Below are positions 52,513 to 60,194 of a DNA stretch of 64,000 bases, in pieces. A program made the position numbers and the translations under genes. Source of the DNA: Spirochaetaceae bacterium (GTDB lineage Bacteria > Spirochaetota > Spirochaetia > Treponematales > Treponemataceae); the NCBI GenBank assembly GCA_017936665.1, contig JAGBFB010000031.1, forward strand, positions 1 through 64,000, given 5' to 3'. The first letter of the stretch is position 1, and each line of letters begins with the position of its first letter. The notes under the pieces are model-generated. The model worked only from the letters and a program-made list of their open reading frames with translations. It made no database searches and was not told where the DNA came from.

Positions 52513-52846
52513 CTGTTAATTCTCCTATGATTATGAAAATTAACATAAATATTGGCACTAAAAACGACTTGAAAAAACATGCTTTATTTATACCCCCCCC
52601 ACCTAGCGAAATAGTAGGAATTAGTACACCTTTGATTTTTCCTAAAATTGTAACTGTAGTTAAGGGCATTAAATTTGCAGTAGCAAAAGCAAATCCTGTT
52701 GCTGTTAAAAATAATCTAGAGACAAGTTCTGTTCCAGCAATTTGTACGCAATACAGTCCATCACCTTGCCATCCTGTTTCTTCGTAAAAGACAACATCTC
52801 CACAATTGAGTTCTTCTTGATTTTCATTAATTTTTAACATTTTCAT
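52475..52846 (-). CDS. S24-like repressor C-terminal domain without catalytic residues
   Basis: This 123-residue protein resembles the C-terminal half of the repressor at 53588-54175: both have GWQGDGLY followed by an RL motif and an ending like TILGKIKGV. It lacks an HTH, lacks the catalytic SM motif and has VSRLF where the repressor has the lysine VKRLI. It could compete for repressor dimerisation. A G8 tract at 52593-52600 precedes a membrane-like tail (SFLVPIFMLIFIII). Its stop overlaps the HTH gene. Confidence 0.65.
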   Translation of the reverse strand: MKMLKINENQEELNCGDVVFYEETGWQGDGLYCVQIAGTELVSRLFLTATGFAFATANLMPLTTVTILGKIKGVLIPTISLGGGGINKACFFKSFLVPIFMLIFIIIGELTDDTSSRKLSNSC

Positions 52847-52852
52847 AAAAAA

Positions 52853-52881
52853 AATATAATTTATGAAAAATGTTTTTGCAA
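52853..52881 (-). promoter_or_regulatory. Leftward promoter of the S24-like gene (possibly leaderless)
   Basis: TTGCAA (52881-52876), 17 bp, TATATT (52858-52853). The predicted start point coincides with the ATG at 52846 and no Shine-Dalgarno exists. Confidence 0.55.
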
Positions 52882-52919
52882 AAAAAAGTAAAAAATTTTA
52901 TAAAAAAATAAAAAAGTTA

Positions 52920-52948
52920 TTGACAAAAATATAAAGGAATGATATATT
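52920..52948 (+). promoter_or_regulatory. Strong rightward promoter of the small-peptide unit
   Basis: TTGACA (52920-52925), 17 bp, TATATT (52943-52948). It is divergent from the promoter at 52853-52881. Confidence 0.75.
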
Positions 52949-53002
52949 ATAAACATACAGAGCGTATGCTTTGTGAAATCTTAATAAAGGGGGTATGCTT
53001 TT

Positions 53003-53113
53003 ATGAAATCGGCTACAAAAAAAACCCTGAGAAAAGTTTTACGGGAACTTCTCAGGGCTGTATCCGAAATCCTAATAGGTGTGATAGTTTACTTAATTTG
53101 TAAACATCTTTAA
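53003..53113 (+). CDS. Tiny hydrophobic peptide 1, 36 aa
   Basis: A basic amphipathic N-terminus (KKTLRKVLRELLRAVSEI) is followed by a membrane segment LIGVIVYLICKHL. It is clearly related to the peptide at 53199. A hairpin (CCCTGAGAA with its complement) lies within its coding region. An overlapping frame from an ATG at 52966 exists but is less coding-like. Such peptides resemble type I toxins or small membrane regulators. Confidence 0.5.
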   Translation: MKSATKKTLRKVLRELLRAVSEILIGVIVYLICKHL

Positions 53114-53128
53114 TAACACCTAACGGGA

Positions 53129-53165
53129 ACAGGTCAATTCCTTATACACCACTAAGGATTGACCT
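53129..53165 (+). other. Hairpin between the twin peptides
   Basis: AGGTCAA-TTCCTTA pairs with TAAGGA-TTGACCT (one bulged T) around an 8-9-nt loop. It could be an attenuator or the fold of an antisense-controlled mRNA. Confidence 0.5.
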
Positions 53166-53198
53166 TGTTAATAAAAGTATACTCCCAAGGGAGCGAAT

Positions 53199-53303
53199 AT
53201 GTCAACAGAAAAAAAACAACTTGCAAAACTTATTTTATCAACTTTGTTAAAGGGAATAATTATTGGTGTTATTGTTTTTTTAATTATTAAATTTGTGGGG
53301 TGA
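53199..53303 (+). CDS. Tiny hydrophobic peptide 2, 34 aa
   Basis: KKQLAKLILSTLLKG is followed by IIIGVIVFLIIKFVG. It aligns with peptide 1 over the whole membrane part. AAGGGAG lies ahead of its ATG. Its stop comes 5 nt before the start of the RHH gene, so translation may be coupled. Confidence 0.5.
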   Translation: MSTEKKQLAKLILSTLLKGIIIGVIVFLIIKFVG

Positions 53304-53307
53304 TCTA

Positions 53308-53490
53308 ATGCCAAGACCTGCTGGAAGTAAAAACAAAAAACCTGCTGAGGGCAGAAAAACAATTTATACAAATCTTTGTATCTCAGCATTACCAGAAGAA
53401 GCCGAGCAACTAAAAGCCCTTGCCGAGCAATCAGGTAAAACTCTTAGTCGCTTTTTAGTTGAACTTGCTTTATCTCTAAAACAAAACTAA
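53308..53490 (+). CDS. Ribbon-helix-helix-like small regulator, 60 aa
   Basis: The ATG at 53308, after GTGGGG, gives PRPAGSKNKKPAEGRKTIYT with a basic N-terminus, then a strand and LPEEAEQLKALAEQSGKTLS, the Arc/CopG-like helix pair. It is likely a DNA-binding regulator in the lysogeny region. A terminator follows at once. Confidence 0.65.
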   Translation: MPRPAGSKNKKPAEGRKTIYTNLCISALPEEAEQLKALAEQSGKTLSRFLVELALSLKQN

Positions 53491-53498
53491 AACAAAAC

Positions 53499-53525
53499 AG
53501 CCCCGAACTTACGGGGCTTTCTTTT
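53499..53525 (+). terminator. Terminator of the small-peptide/RHH unit
   Basis: AGCCCCG (53499-53505) pairs with 53512-53518 over a 6-nt loop and is followed by TTCTTTTT. Confidence 0.85.
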
Positions 53526-53526
53526 T

Positions 53527-53590
53527 AAGTAACATTTGTTACCTAGCAACGGGAAATTTTTTTCCATTGGTAGGTAAACATTGTTACCTA
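53527..53590. repeat. Left palindromic array flanking the repressor gene
   Basis: It contains GTAACATTTGTTAC (53529-53542), a core AACGGGAAATTTTTTTCCATT and GGTAAACATTGTTACC (53573-53588). It is a diverged copy of the array at 54264-54325. It overlaps the repressor stop. Confidence 0.6.
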
Positions 53591-54175
53591 CACTCTAATC
53601 AATGTGTAATAGACTCTACCGACAATTTCTATTTCATCAGTTTTACAAGTCCAAGTAGGATAGATTTTATTGTCATTCATTATTTGGTAGCCATCTGGAA
53701 GTAAAATTAATCTTTTAACACAAGGAAAGTTTTGAGCCAAATAAACATATAGTCCATCCCCTTGCCAACCATCCACACCGCAAACAACTACATCACCATC
53801 TTTTACTGTTGGAGCCATGCTATCTCCAGAAACTCTTAGTGCTTTTAAATCTGGAAAATCTTGCGAACCTGGAATAGATAACAGCTTGTCTTTTTCATCA
53901 GCTGTTAGCAAATTCTCTAAAAACGGAATTATCCTTTCTTGTACATTTGCTGGAATGCTCGGTTGCTCTATTTTTGGAACACCTTCTCCAGATAAAAAAT
54001 ATTCTGGATTTAAGCCTTTTCTTTGCAATCTATCAATTAGTAATTTTGGCTTTTCAATTTCTCCTTTTTCGAATTTTTTTAAATACCCATTTGAAATTTC
54101 TATTTCTTTTTCTATTTGAGCCAGTTTTAGATTAAAAAATTCTAATAATCTATTTATTATTTCTTGATTATTCAT
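53588..54175 (-). CDS. S24-type prophage repressor (CI/LexA-like)
   Basis: This 195-residue protein has an N-terminal helix-turn-helix (about 1-60; IEKEIEISNGYLKKFEKGEI) and a C-terminal S24 peptidase domain. The Ser of GDSMAPT is S119 and the Lys of PCVKRL is K154, so self-cleavage and induction after DNA damage are possible. It is divergent from the early operon and should bind the palindromes beside it. AAGGTG lies ahead of the start. The domain is shared with the truncated protein at 52475. Confidence 0.88.
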   Translation of the reverse strand: MNNQEIINRLLEFFNLKLAQIEKEIEISNGYLKKFEKGEIEKPKLLIDRLQRKGLNPEYFLSGEGVPKIEQPSIPANVQERIIPFLENLLTADEKDKLLSIPGSQDFPDLKALRVSGDSMAPTVKDGDVVVCGVDGWQGDGLYVYLAQNFPCVKRLILLPDGYQIMNDNKIYPTWTCKTDEIEIVGRVYYTLIRV

Positions 54176-54226
54176 ATTAACACCTTAAAATTCGATTATT
54201 TTATTTAATTAAATTAGATTTCTCTA

Positions 54227-54254
54227 TTGACATATCTGAATTTTCTAATATAAT
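54227..54254 (+). promoter_or_regulatory. Early rightward promoter
   Basis: TTGACA (54227-54232), 16 bp, TATAAT (54249-54254). Transcription would start near 54261, at the edge of the palindromic array, so repressor binding there would block it. Confidence 0.8.
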
Positions 54255-54263
54255 TAAATATGT

Positions 54264-54325
54264 AAGCAACATTTGTTGCTTATCAACGGAAAATATTTTC
54301 CATTGGTTAGCAACAAATGTTGCTT
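54264..54325. promoter_or_regulatory. Right palindromic array (operator or early leader hairpin)
   Basis: AAGCAACATTTGTTGCTT (54264-54281) is itself a palindrome and recurs inverted at 54309-54325. The centre ACGGAAAATATTTTCCATT is also an inverted repeat. The whole 62 bp is therefore a nested dyad. As RNA it would fold into one long hairpin at the 5' end of the early transcript. Confidence 0.7.
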
Positions 54326-54332
54326 GTAATTA

Positions 54333-54356
54333 TGCCAAAAGAGTCGGCTTTTGGCA
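54333..54356 (+). other. Leader hairpin before the Ner-like gene
   Basis: TGCCAAAAG and its complement (54333-54341, 54348-54356), 6-nt loop, no U-run. Confidence 0.5.
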
Positions 54357-54386
54357 ATTAAACTATCGGCAAAGGAGGTTTTTTTA

Positions 54387-54638
54387 TTGAGAAAAATTAA
54401 CGAGTGGGCATTGAATCCCACTCCAGCAGAGTCTGCTTGGATTAAATACAAATTAGAACTAACTGGAACAACTGCTAAATATCTAGCCACAAAGCTAAGT
54501 ATAGACTGTCGTTCTGTTTACAATGTAATTGGGGGACATAGACACAGCAGAAAAATTGAACAAGAGATAGCCAAAGTATGTGGCTATCCGTCATGGAATG
54601 ACATGCTTCGTAGTTTACGGGGCGAAAATGTAGCATAA
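54387..54638 (+). CDS. Ner-like HTH regulator
   Basis: A TTG at 54387 with AAGGAGG 8 nt ahead gives 83 residues. The helix-turn-helix (GTTAKYLATKLSIDCRSVYN) and the C-terminal KIEQEIAKVCGYPSWNDML match the Ner family pattern. It is the first gene of the early operon, as in Mu, where Ner lowers early and repressor transcription. The TTG start may limit its level. Confidence 0.72.
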   Translation: MRKINEWALNPTPAESAWIKYKLELTGTTAKYLATKLSIDCRSVYNVIGGHRHSRKIEQEIAKVCGYPSWNDMLRSLRGENVA

Positions 54639-54647
54639 GGAGATGCG

Positions 54648-55124
54648 ATGCAAATCTTTAAGAATGGGAGAAAACCTCCCTTTATGGAAAGTGAGTTTTT
54701 GGATTTAACAACAGAAAAAATTTGCTTTGCTGTAAACAACTTAAATTTGTTTGGCTTACAAGCAATGGCAACTTACGGAATGTTAATCCTTTCACTTTTC
54801 AAAAGTCCTGCAGAAATCTGTTGGGATATAGAATCTTTGGAGGCAAAGGAAATGAATGATTTTGATATTTTACAAGGAATAAAAGGAACTGTTCATTATC
54901 AGCGTCCTGGAGATTATGTCGGAAGTGGGAAAGCCAGTCTTAGCGGTGACAGATACGACCCAGTCATCGCTAAGCTTATGGCTTTAGTCTCTGATTATCT
55001 TAGAACAGACATCAGTGATACAAAAGTGATTTATTTGCAAGCTAAATTCAAACAAATCTTGAAAGAATTTTATCACAAAAACTGTAAATCTGCAACTCAA
55101 GAGGAGGAAGATAAAAATGCTTAA
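54648..55124 (+). CDS. Hypothetical early phage protein, 158 aa
   Basis: I do not recognise this protein. It has a helical core (FGLQAMATYGMLILSLF) and QRPGDYVGSGKASLSGDRYD in the middle. It follows Ner by 9 bp with AAGGAG before the start, in the place where Mu keeps dispensable early genes. Confidence 0.6.
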   Translation: MQIFKNGRKPPFMESEFLDLTTEKICFAVNNLNLFGLQAMATYGMLILSLFKSPAEICWDIESLEAKEMNDFDILQGIKGTVHYQRPGDYVGSGKASLSGDRYDPVIAKLMALVSDYLRTDISDTKVIYLQAKFKQILKEFYHKNCKSATQEEEDKNA

Positions 55125-55242
55125 TACAACTGAAAAAAAACTTTCATACACAAAAAGAATGCTAGTTAAATTCAGAAATGATTTAGATTTGTACATCTTC
55201 TGGCGCAATGTTTACAACAATCTAAAAGGATGTGACAAGTGA
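55117..55242 (+). CDS. Small early protein, 41 aa
   Basis: A basic helical peptide (NTTEKKLSYTKRMLVKFRND). GAGGAGG precedes its ATG, and it overlaps the neighbours by 8 and 4 nt, which supports a real gene. Function unknown. Confidence 0.5.
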   Translation: MLNTTEKKLSYTKRMLVKFRNDLDLYIFWRNVYNNLKGCDK

Positions 55243-55571
55243 AAACTTTACGTCCTCATAACATATTGGTTGGAGATGAAGTAATAAATGACTTTGGTTA
55301 TATCAAAGTTAAAGTTGCAGAGCCAAATGTTTGGAAGTTCAAACATAGACTTGTTTGGGAACAAGCTCATGGAGAAATTCCACAAGGCTCTGTGGTTTGC
55401 TTCAAAGATGGAAATAAAACAAATTGCGAACTTGACAATTTGATTTTATTAACAAAAGGCGAACGCGCCGTTATTAACAAATACTTTGGCAATTATAAAG
55501 GTGAACTCACACTCACTGGAATTGCCTTAGGTAAACTTAAAAGCATTGTTTCAAAGAAACAATCTAAATAA
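55239..55571 (+). CDS. HNH endonuclease
   Basis: This 110-residue protein has an HNH_3-type core: FKHRLVWEQAHGEIPQGSVV, then FKDGNKTNCELDNLILLT (about residues 37-76). It starts at a GTG overlapping the previous stop (GTGA). Such small HNH proteins are mobile in phage early regions or assist packaging; here the early position favours a free-standing homing-type enzyme. Confidence 0.82.
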   Translation: MKTLRPHNILVGDEVINDFGYIKVKVAEPNVWKFKHRLVWEQAHGEIPQGSVVCFKDGNKTNCELDNLILLTKGERAVINKYFGNYKGELTLTGIALGKLKSIVSKKQSK

Positions 55572-55599
55572 ACAAGCCTAGTAAGGCAAAGGAGATTTT

Positions 55600-56079
55600 A
55601 TGAAAATTAAAAAGATTGCTGACATGGAAGAAGCATTGGCTAAAATTGCAGAATTAGATACTGCAATTGCTCAAGTTGATTTGATTGCAGAAGAAGCAAT
55701 CAACAAGGCACGTTCTGAAGCTGACGCTGCATCCAGAGATTTAATCGAAGAACGCTCACAACTTATTATTGCTATGAGAACATTCTCTGACTCACACAGA
55801 GAAGAAATCTTTGACGGCAAAAAATCCCGCGACTTTGTAAACGGAACAATCGGCTATCGCCAACTTCCAGACAAAGTAGAAGTTACAGCAGAAACAGCTC
55901 AACTTCTATGTGATGCAGGTTTTGAACACTGCGTAAAAGTGAAAAAGGAGCCAGTAAAGGCTGCTTTGAAGAATTTCAGCAAGGACCAACTCGAGAAGTT
56001 CCAAATCAACCTTATTCCTGGCGAAGAATCATTCTACGCAAAAGCTTCAGAAAAGACAATCCCCAAACCAGCTGCTTAA
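55600..56079 (+). CDS. gam: Mu Gam-like host-nuclease inhibitor
   Basis: This 159-residue protein has the Gam coiled coil (about 1-60) and the globular part with GTIGYRQLPDKVEVTAETAQ (about 85-104) and DQLEKFQINLIPGEESFYAK at the C-terminus. Gam dimers bind double-strand DNA ends and protect them from exonucleases such as RecBCD/AddAB. The host encodes an AddAB-like pair in this window. GGAG precedes the ATG. Confidence 0.88.
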   Translation: MKIKKIADMEEALAKIAELDTAIAQVDLIAEEAINKARSEADAASRDLIEERSQLIIAMRTFSDSHREEIFDGKKSRDFVNGTIGYRQLPDKVEVTAETAQLLCDAGFEHCVKVKKEPVKAALKNFSKDQLEKFQINLIPGEESFYAKASEKTIPKPAA

Positions 56080-56099
56080 TTTCAGTCGTCTCTGGATGT

Positions 56100-56140
56100 A
56101 ACGATTGAACCTGCCACCCGGTCAGGTAATACCGGGCAAA
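56100..56140 (+). other. Small hairpin between gam and the next gene
   Basis: CCCGGT (56117-56122) pairs with ACCGGG (56131-56136), loop CAGGTAAT. No U-run follows. Confidence 0.4.
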
Positions 56141-56161
56141 TCTACTTTTTAGGAGTTGAAA

Positions 56162-56953
56162 ATGGAACTAAGAATTGCTGACTGGGAACTTGCAGTTCAA
56201 ACATGGGATTTTGACGAGGCTGTACAAAGAACAATACCTAAGGTATCTCGCTGGGTAGATGCTTCTATTGATTTGTACAGAGAATTGTATCTTGCTCGCG
56301 ACGCTCTTTCTCGTAAAGGAGGCGACCGAATGCGCGAAGGTCAGTATCAAAGAACTTGGTCTGATTATTGTAACGCGATTGGTTACACTCGCCAAACAGT
56401 CAACGCAAAGTTAAAAAACTTTGTTCCTGCTGAATTGTCAGAAACAGGAAAAGACTGTTTCAAAATTGAAGCAACTTTATCAAAAGAAGATAGAGATGCA
56501 ATCTCAGCTGGAAAAGTTAGTCAATTCCGTTTAACCGGGCAACGCCCAGACAACTGGACTGATGAAGACGAAGCATATTTGCGTCGTCTTTCAGCAGAAG
56601 AAAGCGCTGCATCCACAGCAAGAGAACTTGCAGTAAACATCTTAAAGTACAAGAAACAACACAAACCAAGTAGGGATTATTTTACAGAAATGCTTTCTCG
56701 CGATCATGTAAAAGAACTCTCTCGATTCAAAATTGAAGACAGAAAATTGAGAACAGCACAGCAAAACGCTGCTGATTCTTTAGCAGGTTTCTTGTACTCA
56801 ATAGACGATCTAAACGAACGAGCAAAAGCCGCTGCAAACCTTGTTATCAGATTAAAGGACATAATCAATGATAGCATCGAAGAAGCCGTTATGCAACAAG
56901 CAGAAGACTTTGACGACGATATCGAAGATGCAGATTTTGAGGTCCAGGAGTAA
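56162..56953 (+). CDS. Hypothetical early protein before MuA, 263 aa
   Basis: I do not recognise this protein. The ATG at 56162 (AGGAG ahead) is preferred to an upstream TTG. A helix-turn-helix-like part (WSDYCNAIGYTRQTVNAKLK, about residues 59-78) resembles those of ParB/KorB-type proteins, and the C-terminus is acidic (EDFDDDIEDADFEVQE). It ends 3 bp before muA, so it is translated with it. It may regulate or chaperone transposition. Confidence 0.6.
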   Translation: MELRIADWELAVQTWDFDEAVQRTIPKVSRWVDASIDLYRELYLARDALSRKGGDRMREGQYQRTWSDYCNAIGYTRQTVNAKLKNFVPAELSETGKDCFKIEATLSKEDRDAISAGKVSQFRLTGQRPDNWTDEDEAYLRRLSAEESAASTARELAVNILKYKKQHKPSRDYFTEMLSRDHVKELSRFKIEDRKLRTAQQNAADSLAGFLYSIDDLNERAKAAANLVIRLKDIINDSIEEAVMQQAEDFDDDIEDADFEVQE

Positions 56954-56956
56954 TTT

Positions 56957-58897
56957 ATGTCAGTAGCCGACAGATTTCTTTCTAATAGTTCAAAACTTTC
57001 TCTTAAACGTGCTGTTTATGACGCATGGCTTCGTAGACCTGCTGGAAGAGGAAAAAAACTTGCAGAAAAAGAAATCGCTACACAGTTCAACATCTCGCCA
57101 CGAACAGTTGCCAGGTACATCAAAGAACTTTCAACCTATGGCGAAGGTGGAGCACCAAAAACTGGCACACAAGGTCGCACAATTTACGCCTGGGATGAAG
57201 AAGCCTTAGCCTTTCTTCGCAGTTTTTACTTGCAAAGTTTAAGACAAGTAGGCGGAGGAACTGCAAGAAATGCTTATCGCTGGACAAAAAAAGAAGCCGA
57301 AATTCAAGGCTGGAGAATCGGTTCTGAAGCAAGTGCATACAAATACATTGCAAACTTGAGCCCTGCGCTTACAGATTATGCAACAGGTGGAACACTTGCC
57401 CTCGACAATAAATTTTGGATTCTTCGCGACTTGTCTTTACTTCGTCCATTCCAAGTGGTTGTTGGCGACCAGCACAGATTCGACTTCTGGTGTAAAGACG
57501 ATAACGGAACATATTTTAGGCCAGAATGTTATTTATGGTTAGATATGAGAACTCGTCTTGTTTATGGCTTGGCTTTTGACAGACACTATTCAAGTTCAAC
57601 AGTTATTAGAGCTTTACGCTTAGGAGTTGAAACTTTTGGTCGTTTTGAATCAACCTACAACGATAACGGAACCAGCGAAAAATCAGCATGGTCTGATTTA
57701 GTTGTAGAACAACTTCAAACTTACGGAATGCGCTTTGGTGCTGACATTGCAGATTTGTACAAAGATGAAGAATCTGGAATGTACATGGTAAGAGATGATT
57801 CTGGAGATGTTGTAGGATACGCAGAAAATCAAGTTGATTGGCACAAGAAAAATAGGCGTATTTTTGCAAAAGTAAAAAATGCAAAAACAAAGCCTATTGA
57901 ACGATTCTTTTCTAGCCTTGAACAAATGCTCCGAGATATGCTTTTACCGGGATTTGTAAAAGAATTATCTTTAACAGTTCCTGAAGAGGAAGAAGCTCGC
58001 CGCCGTTTAGAGTGGCAAAAGGCAAAAGGATACATTCTTACATATCAAGAATTTATCCAATGCGTAGCTCGTGCCATTGATACATACAACAACAGAACGC
58101 ACTCTTCTTTGAAACGCTCTCCTGTAGAAGAATTGGAACTTGCAAAAAGAAATGGTTTTCAGCAAACATTTTTGAATCCTGCTGATATCGAATATTTGTT
58201 TTTTAATCGCTCTTATGCAGTGGTTAATGGCGATAGAGTTAGGCTTAATGGAATGTTCTTTGCTTCATCACCTCTCACACAGGAAATGGTGTTGCAAAAT
58301 CGCGGTTCCTTGGTAAATCTTAACAAAAAAAGAGTTGAACTTCGCTACAATCCAGATAATTTGGATGCAGGAGTTTACGCTATTGACCCACGCAATGGAG
58401 AACCAATAAGACTTCATAAAATTGAAGCAATAGATATGTTTGACCAGGAAGGCTTCAAGAAAGAAATTGCTCTTAAAAAACAACAGATAAAAGCAACTAC
58501 ATCTGCCTTTCACAGTCTTACATCTAACACAAAACTGCTAATAGATACAGCTAAAACAAAGCCATATCTAGAAGCAGACGACATGGCAGCAGGATTGCCG
58601 TCCTACACCATGCCAGTAGATTCACCAGCACCAAATGTTGAGGAATCTACAGAGATTATCACCGACAAACTTCGTTCTGAAGTCAAAACAAAACCTGCCT
58701 TAAAGAAAGTATACACTAATGAAAGAGATAGGTATACAGCACTGTTAAAAGCTCAGCTTAATGGTGCCAAAATTTCTGACAATGACCAGGAGTTTATGCT
58801 TCAGTACGAAGAAAAAATGGACGACGACGACCTAATGTATATTAGCACAATCGTCCGAGAAAACACACAAACACAAGGAGCAAACAATGAGTGTTAA
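56957..58897 (+). CDS. muA: Mu-type transposase A
   Basis: This 646-residue DDE transposase has an N-terminal HTH (KEIATQFNISPRTVARYIKE), a second DNA-binding part and an RNase-H core: VVVGDQHRFDFW with D171, STYNDNGTSEK with D236 and KTKPIERFFSS with E315. A C-terminal Mu-transposase beta-barrel follows (about 400-500), and the last 40 residues should contact MuB. It overlaps muB by 11 bp. This protein should bind the end repeats and carry out integration and replicative transposition. Confidence 0.95.
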   Translation: MSVADRFLSNSSKLSLKRAVYDAWLRRPAGRGKKLAEKEIATQFNISPRTVARYIKELSTYGEGGAPKTGTQGRTIYAWDEEALAFLRSFYLQSLRQVGGGTARNAYRWTKKEAEIQGWRIGSEASAYKYIANLSPALTDYATGGTLALDNKFWILRDLSLLRPFQVVVGDQHRFDFWCKDDNGTYFRPECYLWLDMRTRLVYGLAFDRHYSSSTVIRALRLGVETFGRFESTYNDNGTSEKSAWSDLVVEQLQTYGMRFGADIADLYKDEESGMYMVRDDSGDVVGYAENQVDWHKKNRRIFAKVKNAKTKPIERFFSSLEQMLRDMLLPGFVKELSLTVPEEEEARRRLEWQKAKGYILTYQEFIQCVARAIDTYNNRTHSSLKRSPVEELELAKRNGFQQTFLNPADIEYLFFNRSYAVVNGDRVRLNGMFFASSPLTQEMVLQNRGSLVNLNKKRVELRYNPDNLDAGVYAIDPRNGEPIRLHKIEAIDMFDQEGFKKEIALKKQQIKATTSAFHSLTSNTKLLIDTAKTKPYLEADDMAAGLPSYTMPVDSPAPNVEESTEIITDKLRSEVKTKPALKKVYTNERDRYTALLKAQLNGAKISDNDQEFMLQYEEKMDDDDLMYISTIVRENTQTQGANNEC

Positions 58898-59774
58898 TTT
58901 AACTTCAGTATTAAAAGCAAACGGACTTTCCATGAAACAAGCTGCAGAAATCTGCGGTGTTGATAAATCTTTAATTGTAAAAGTTGTAGGTCAAAATTAC
59001 CACAACTGGCAACAGAAAGAAAAAGAATTGATTAGCGCAATCCAAGAAGCTGGTTATCACAAAACCGGAGATGATTTGCTAACTATCAATACAGATATTT
59101 TAGTCAAAACATCTAATGTAAGCCGATTTTTTGACCTTGCCGACGATTTAGCCAATCCTGATTCTTCGCTTTCATCTTCTCTTGGAATGGCAATTGGAAC
59201 AGCCGAACGAGGAAAAACTCACGCAGCAAAACATTACTGCAGAAGAAACGAAAATGCAGTTTACACACTATATGTAGACGGATTTTCACGCGTACAACTT
59301 CTAAGAAATATCTGTGCAGAACTTGTAGGCAGTCGCCCATATTCATTTGGGTCCTGCGTCTCAATTATTCAAGAAGTAAGTCGAGTAAATCGCCGGCTTA
59401 TCATCATTGACGAAGCCGACAAATGCCCTTTATCAATTCTTGAAATGCTCCGAGGCCTTAATGAATCATGCGAAATCCCTATTTTATTAGTTGGAGAGGA
59501 AGCCTTAAAAGGCAAAGTGGATGCAGTTCCACGCTTACGCTCACGCATCAGAAAACCTATCTGCGTATTTGAGTCATTATCTATTTCTGATGTATCCGTT
59601 TACTACTCAGCAGCCGCAGGATTAAGCCTAGATCAACCACTTATTGAAAACTTATATCGCCGTGCAAGAGGTGGTTTCAGAACTTTAACCAATGACAGTT
59701 TGGCACTTGCTAAGATTGCCCGTTCTTCTGGTCTTAATACAATTACACCAGCAATGCTTGACCAATTAGCATAA
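58887..59774 (+). CDS. muB: Mu-type target-DNA activator B (AAA+ ATPase)
   Basis: This 295-residue protein has an N-terminal HTH (LSMKQAAEICGVDKSLIVKV), Walker A GTAERGKT (104-111) and Walker B LIIIDEAD (171-178). As in Mu and IS21/Tn7 relatives, the ATPase selects and delivers target DNA to the transposase and gives transposition immunity. It overlaps muA, so the two are made in a fixed ratio. Confidence 0.93.
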   Translation: MSVNLTSVLKANGLSMKQAAEICGVDKSLIVKVVGQNYHNWQQKEKELISAIQEAGYHKTGDDLLTINTDILVKTSNVSRFFDLADDLANPDSSLSSSLGMAIGTAERGKTHAAKHYCRRNENAVYTLYVDGFSRVQLLRNICAELVGSRPYSFGSCVSIIQEVSRVNRRLIIIDEADKCPLSILEMLRGLNESCEIPILLVGEEALKGKVDAVPRLRSRIRKPICVFESLSISDVSVYYSAAAGLSLDQPLIENLYRRARGGFRTLTNDSLALAKIARSSGLNTITPAMLDQLA

Positions 59775-59784
59775 GGAGTTATCA

Positions 59785-60192
59785 ATGGAATATTCAACAA
59801 AAAATCGGTTAATTTCAATGATTCATGCCCAAAAAAATCAAGCAGGATTAAACGATAACGAATACAGAGCTTTATTGTCTGGAACTGCATCAGGTAAAGA
59901 ATCTTGCAAAAATATGAACACAAAAGAGCTTTTTAATGTGTTTAATGCAATGAACGCTTTGCTTATAAAACAAGGCTCAAAACCATTTGTATTTGTAAGT
60001 CGTCCTGGTTATGCAACGCTTAAAGATGCAGTTCTTGCTCGTGCAGAAAACATTCTCGGAGAAGATTACAAATCTAGATTAGACGGCTTTCTTGCACGAA
60101 TGAAAAAGCCATCACTCAAAGACTGTTCAGACAAAGATTTGCGACAAATTATGGGATTTCTATCAACTTTGGAACGCACTAACAAGGGATAA
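59785..60192 (+). CDS. Mu gp16-like early protein (DUF1018)
   Basis: This 135-residue protein begins STKNRLISMIHAQKNQAGLN with NDNEYRALLSGTASGKESCK, the recognised start of the gp16/DUF1018 family. Function of the family is not settled; it is always near the transposition genes. It lies 10 bp after muB. Confidence 0.82.
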   Translation: MEYSTKNRLISMIHAQKNQAGLNDNEYRALLSGTASGKESCKNMNTKELFNVFNAMNALLIKQGSKPFVFVSRPGYATLKDAVLARAENILGEDYKSRLDGFLARMKKPSLKDCSDKDLRQIMGFLSTLERTNKG

Positions 60193-60194
60193 AA

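Noticed and set aside
52966-53103. 45-codon frame from ATG 52966 overlapping peptide 1
   Set aside because: No Shine-Dalgarno and unlike the paralogous peptide 2; the repeat GTATGCTTT around both starts may just be a local duplication.
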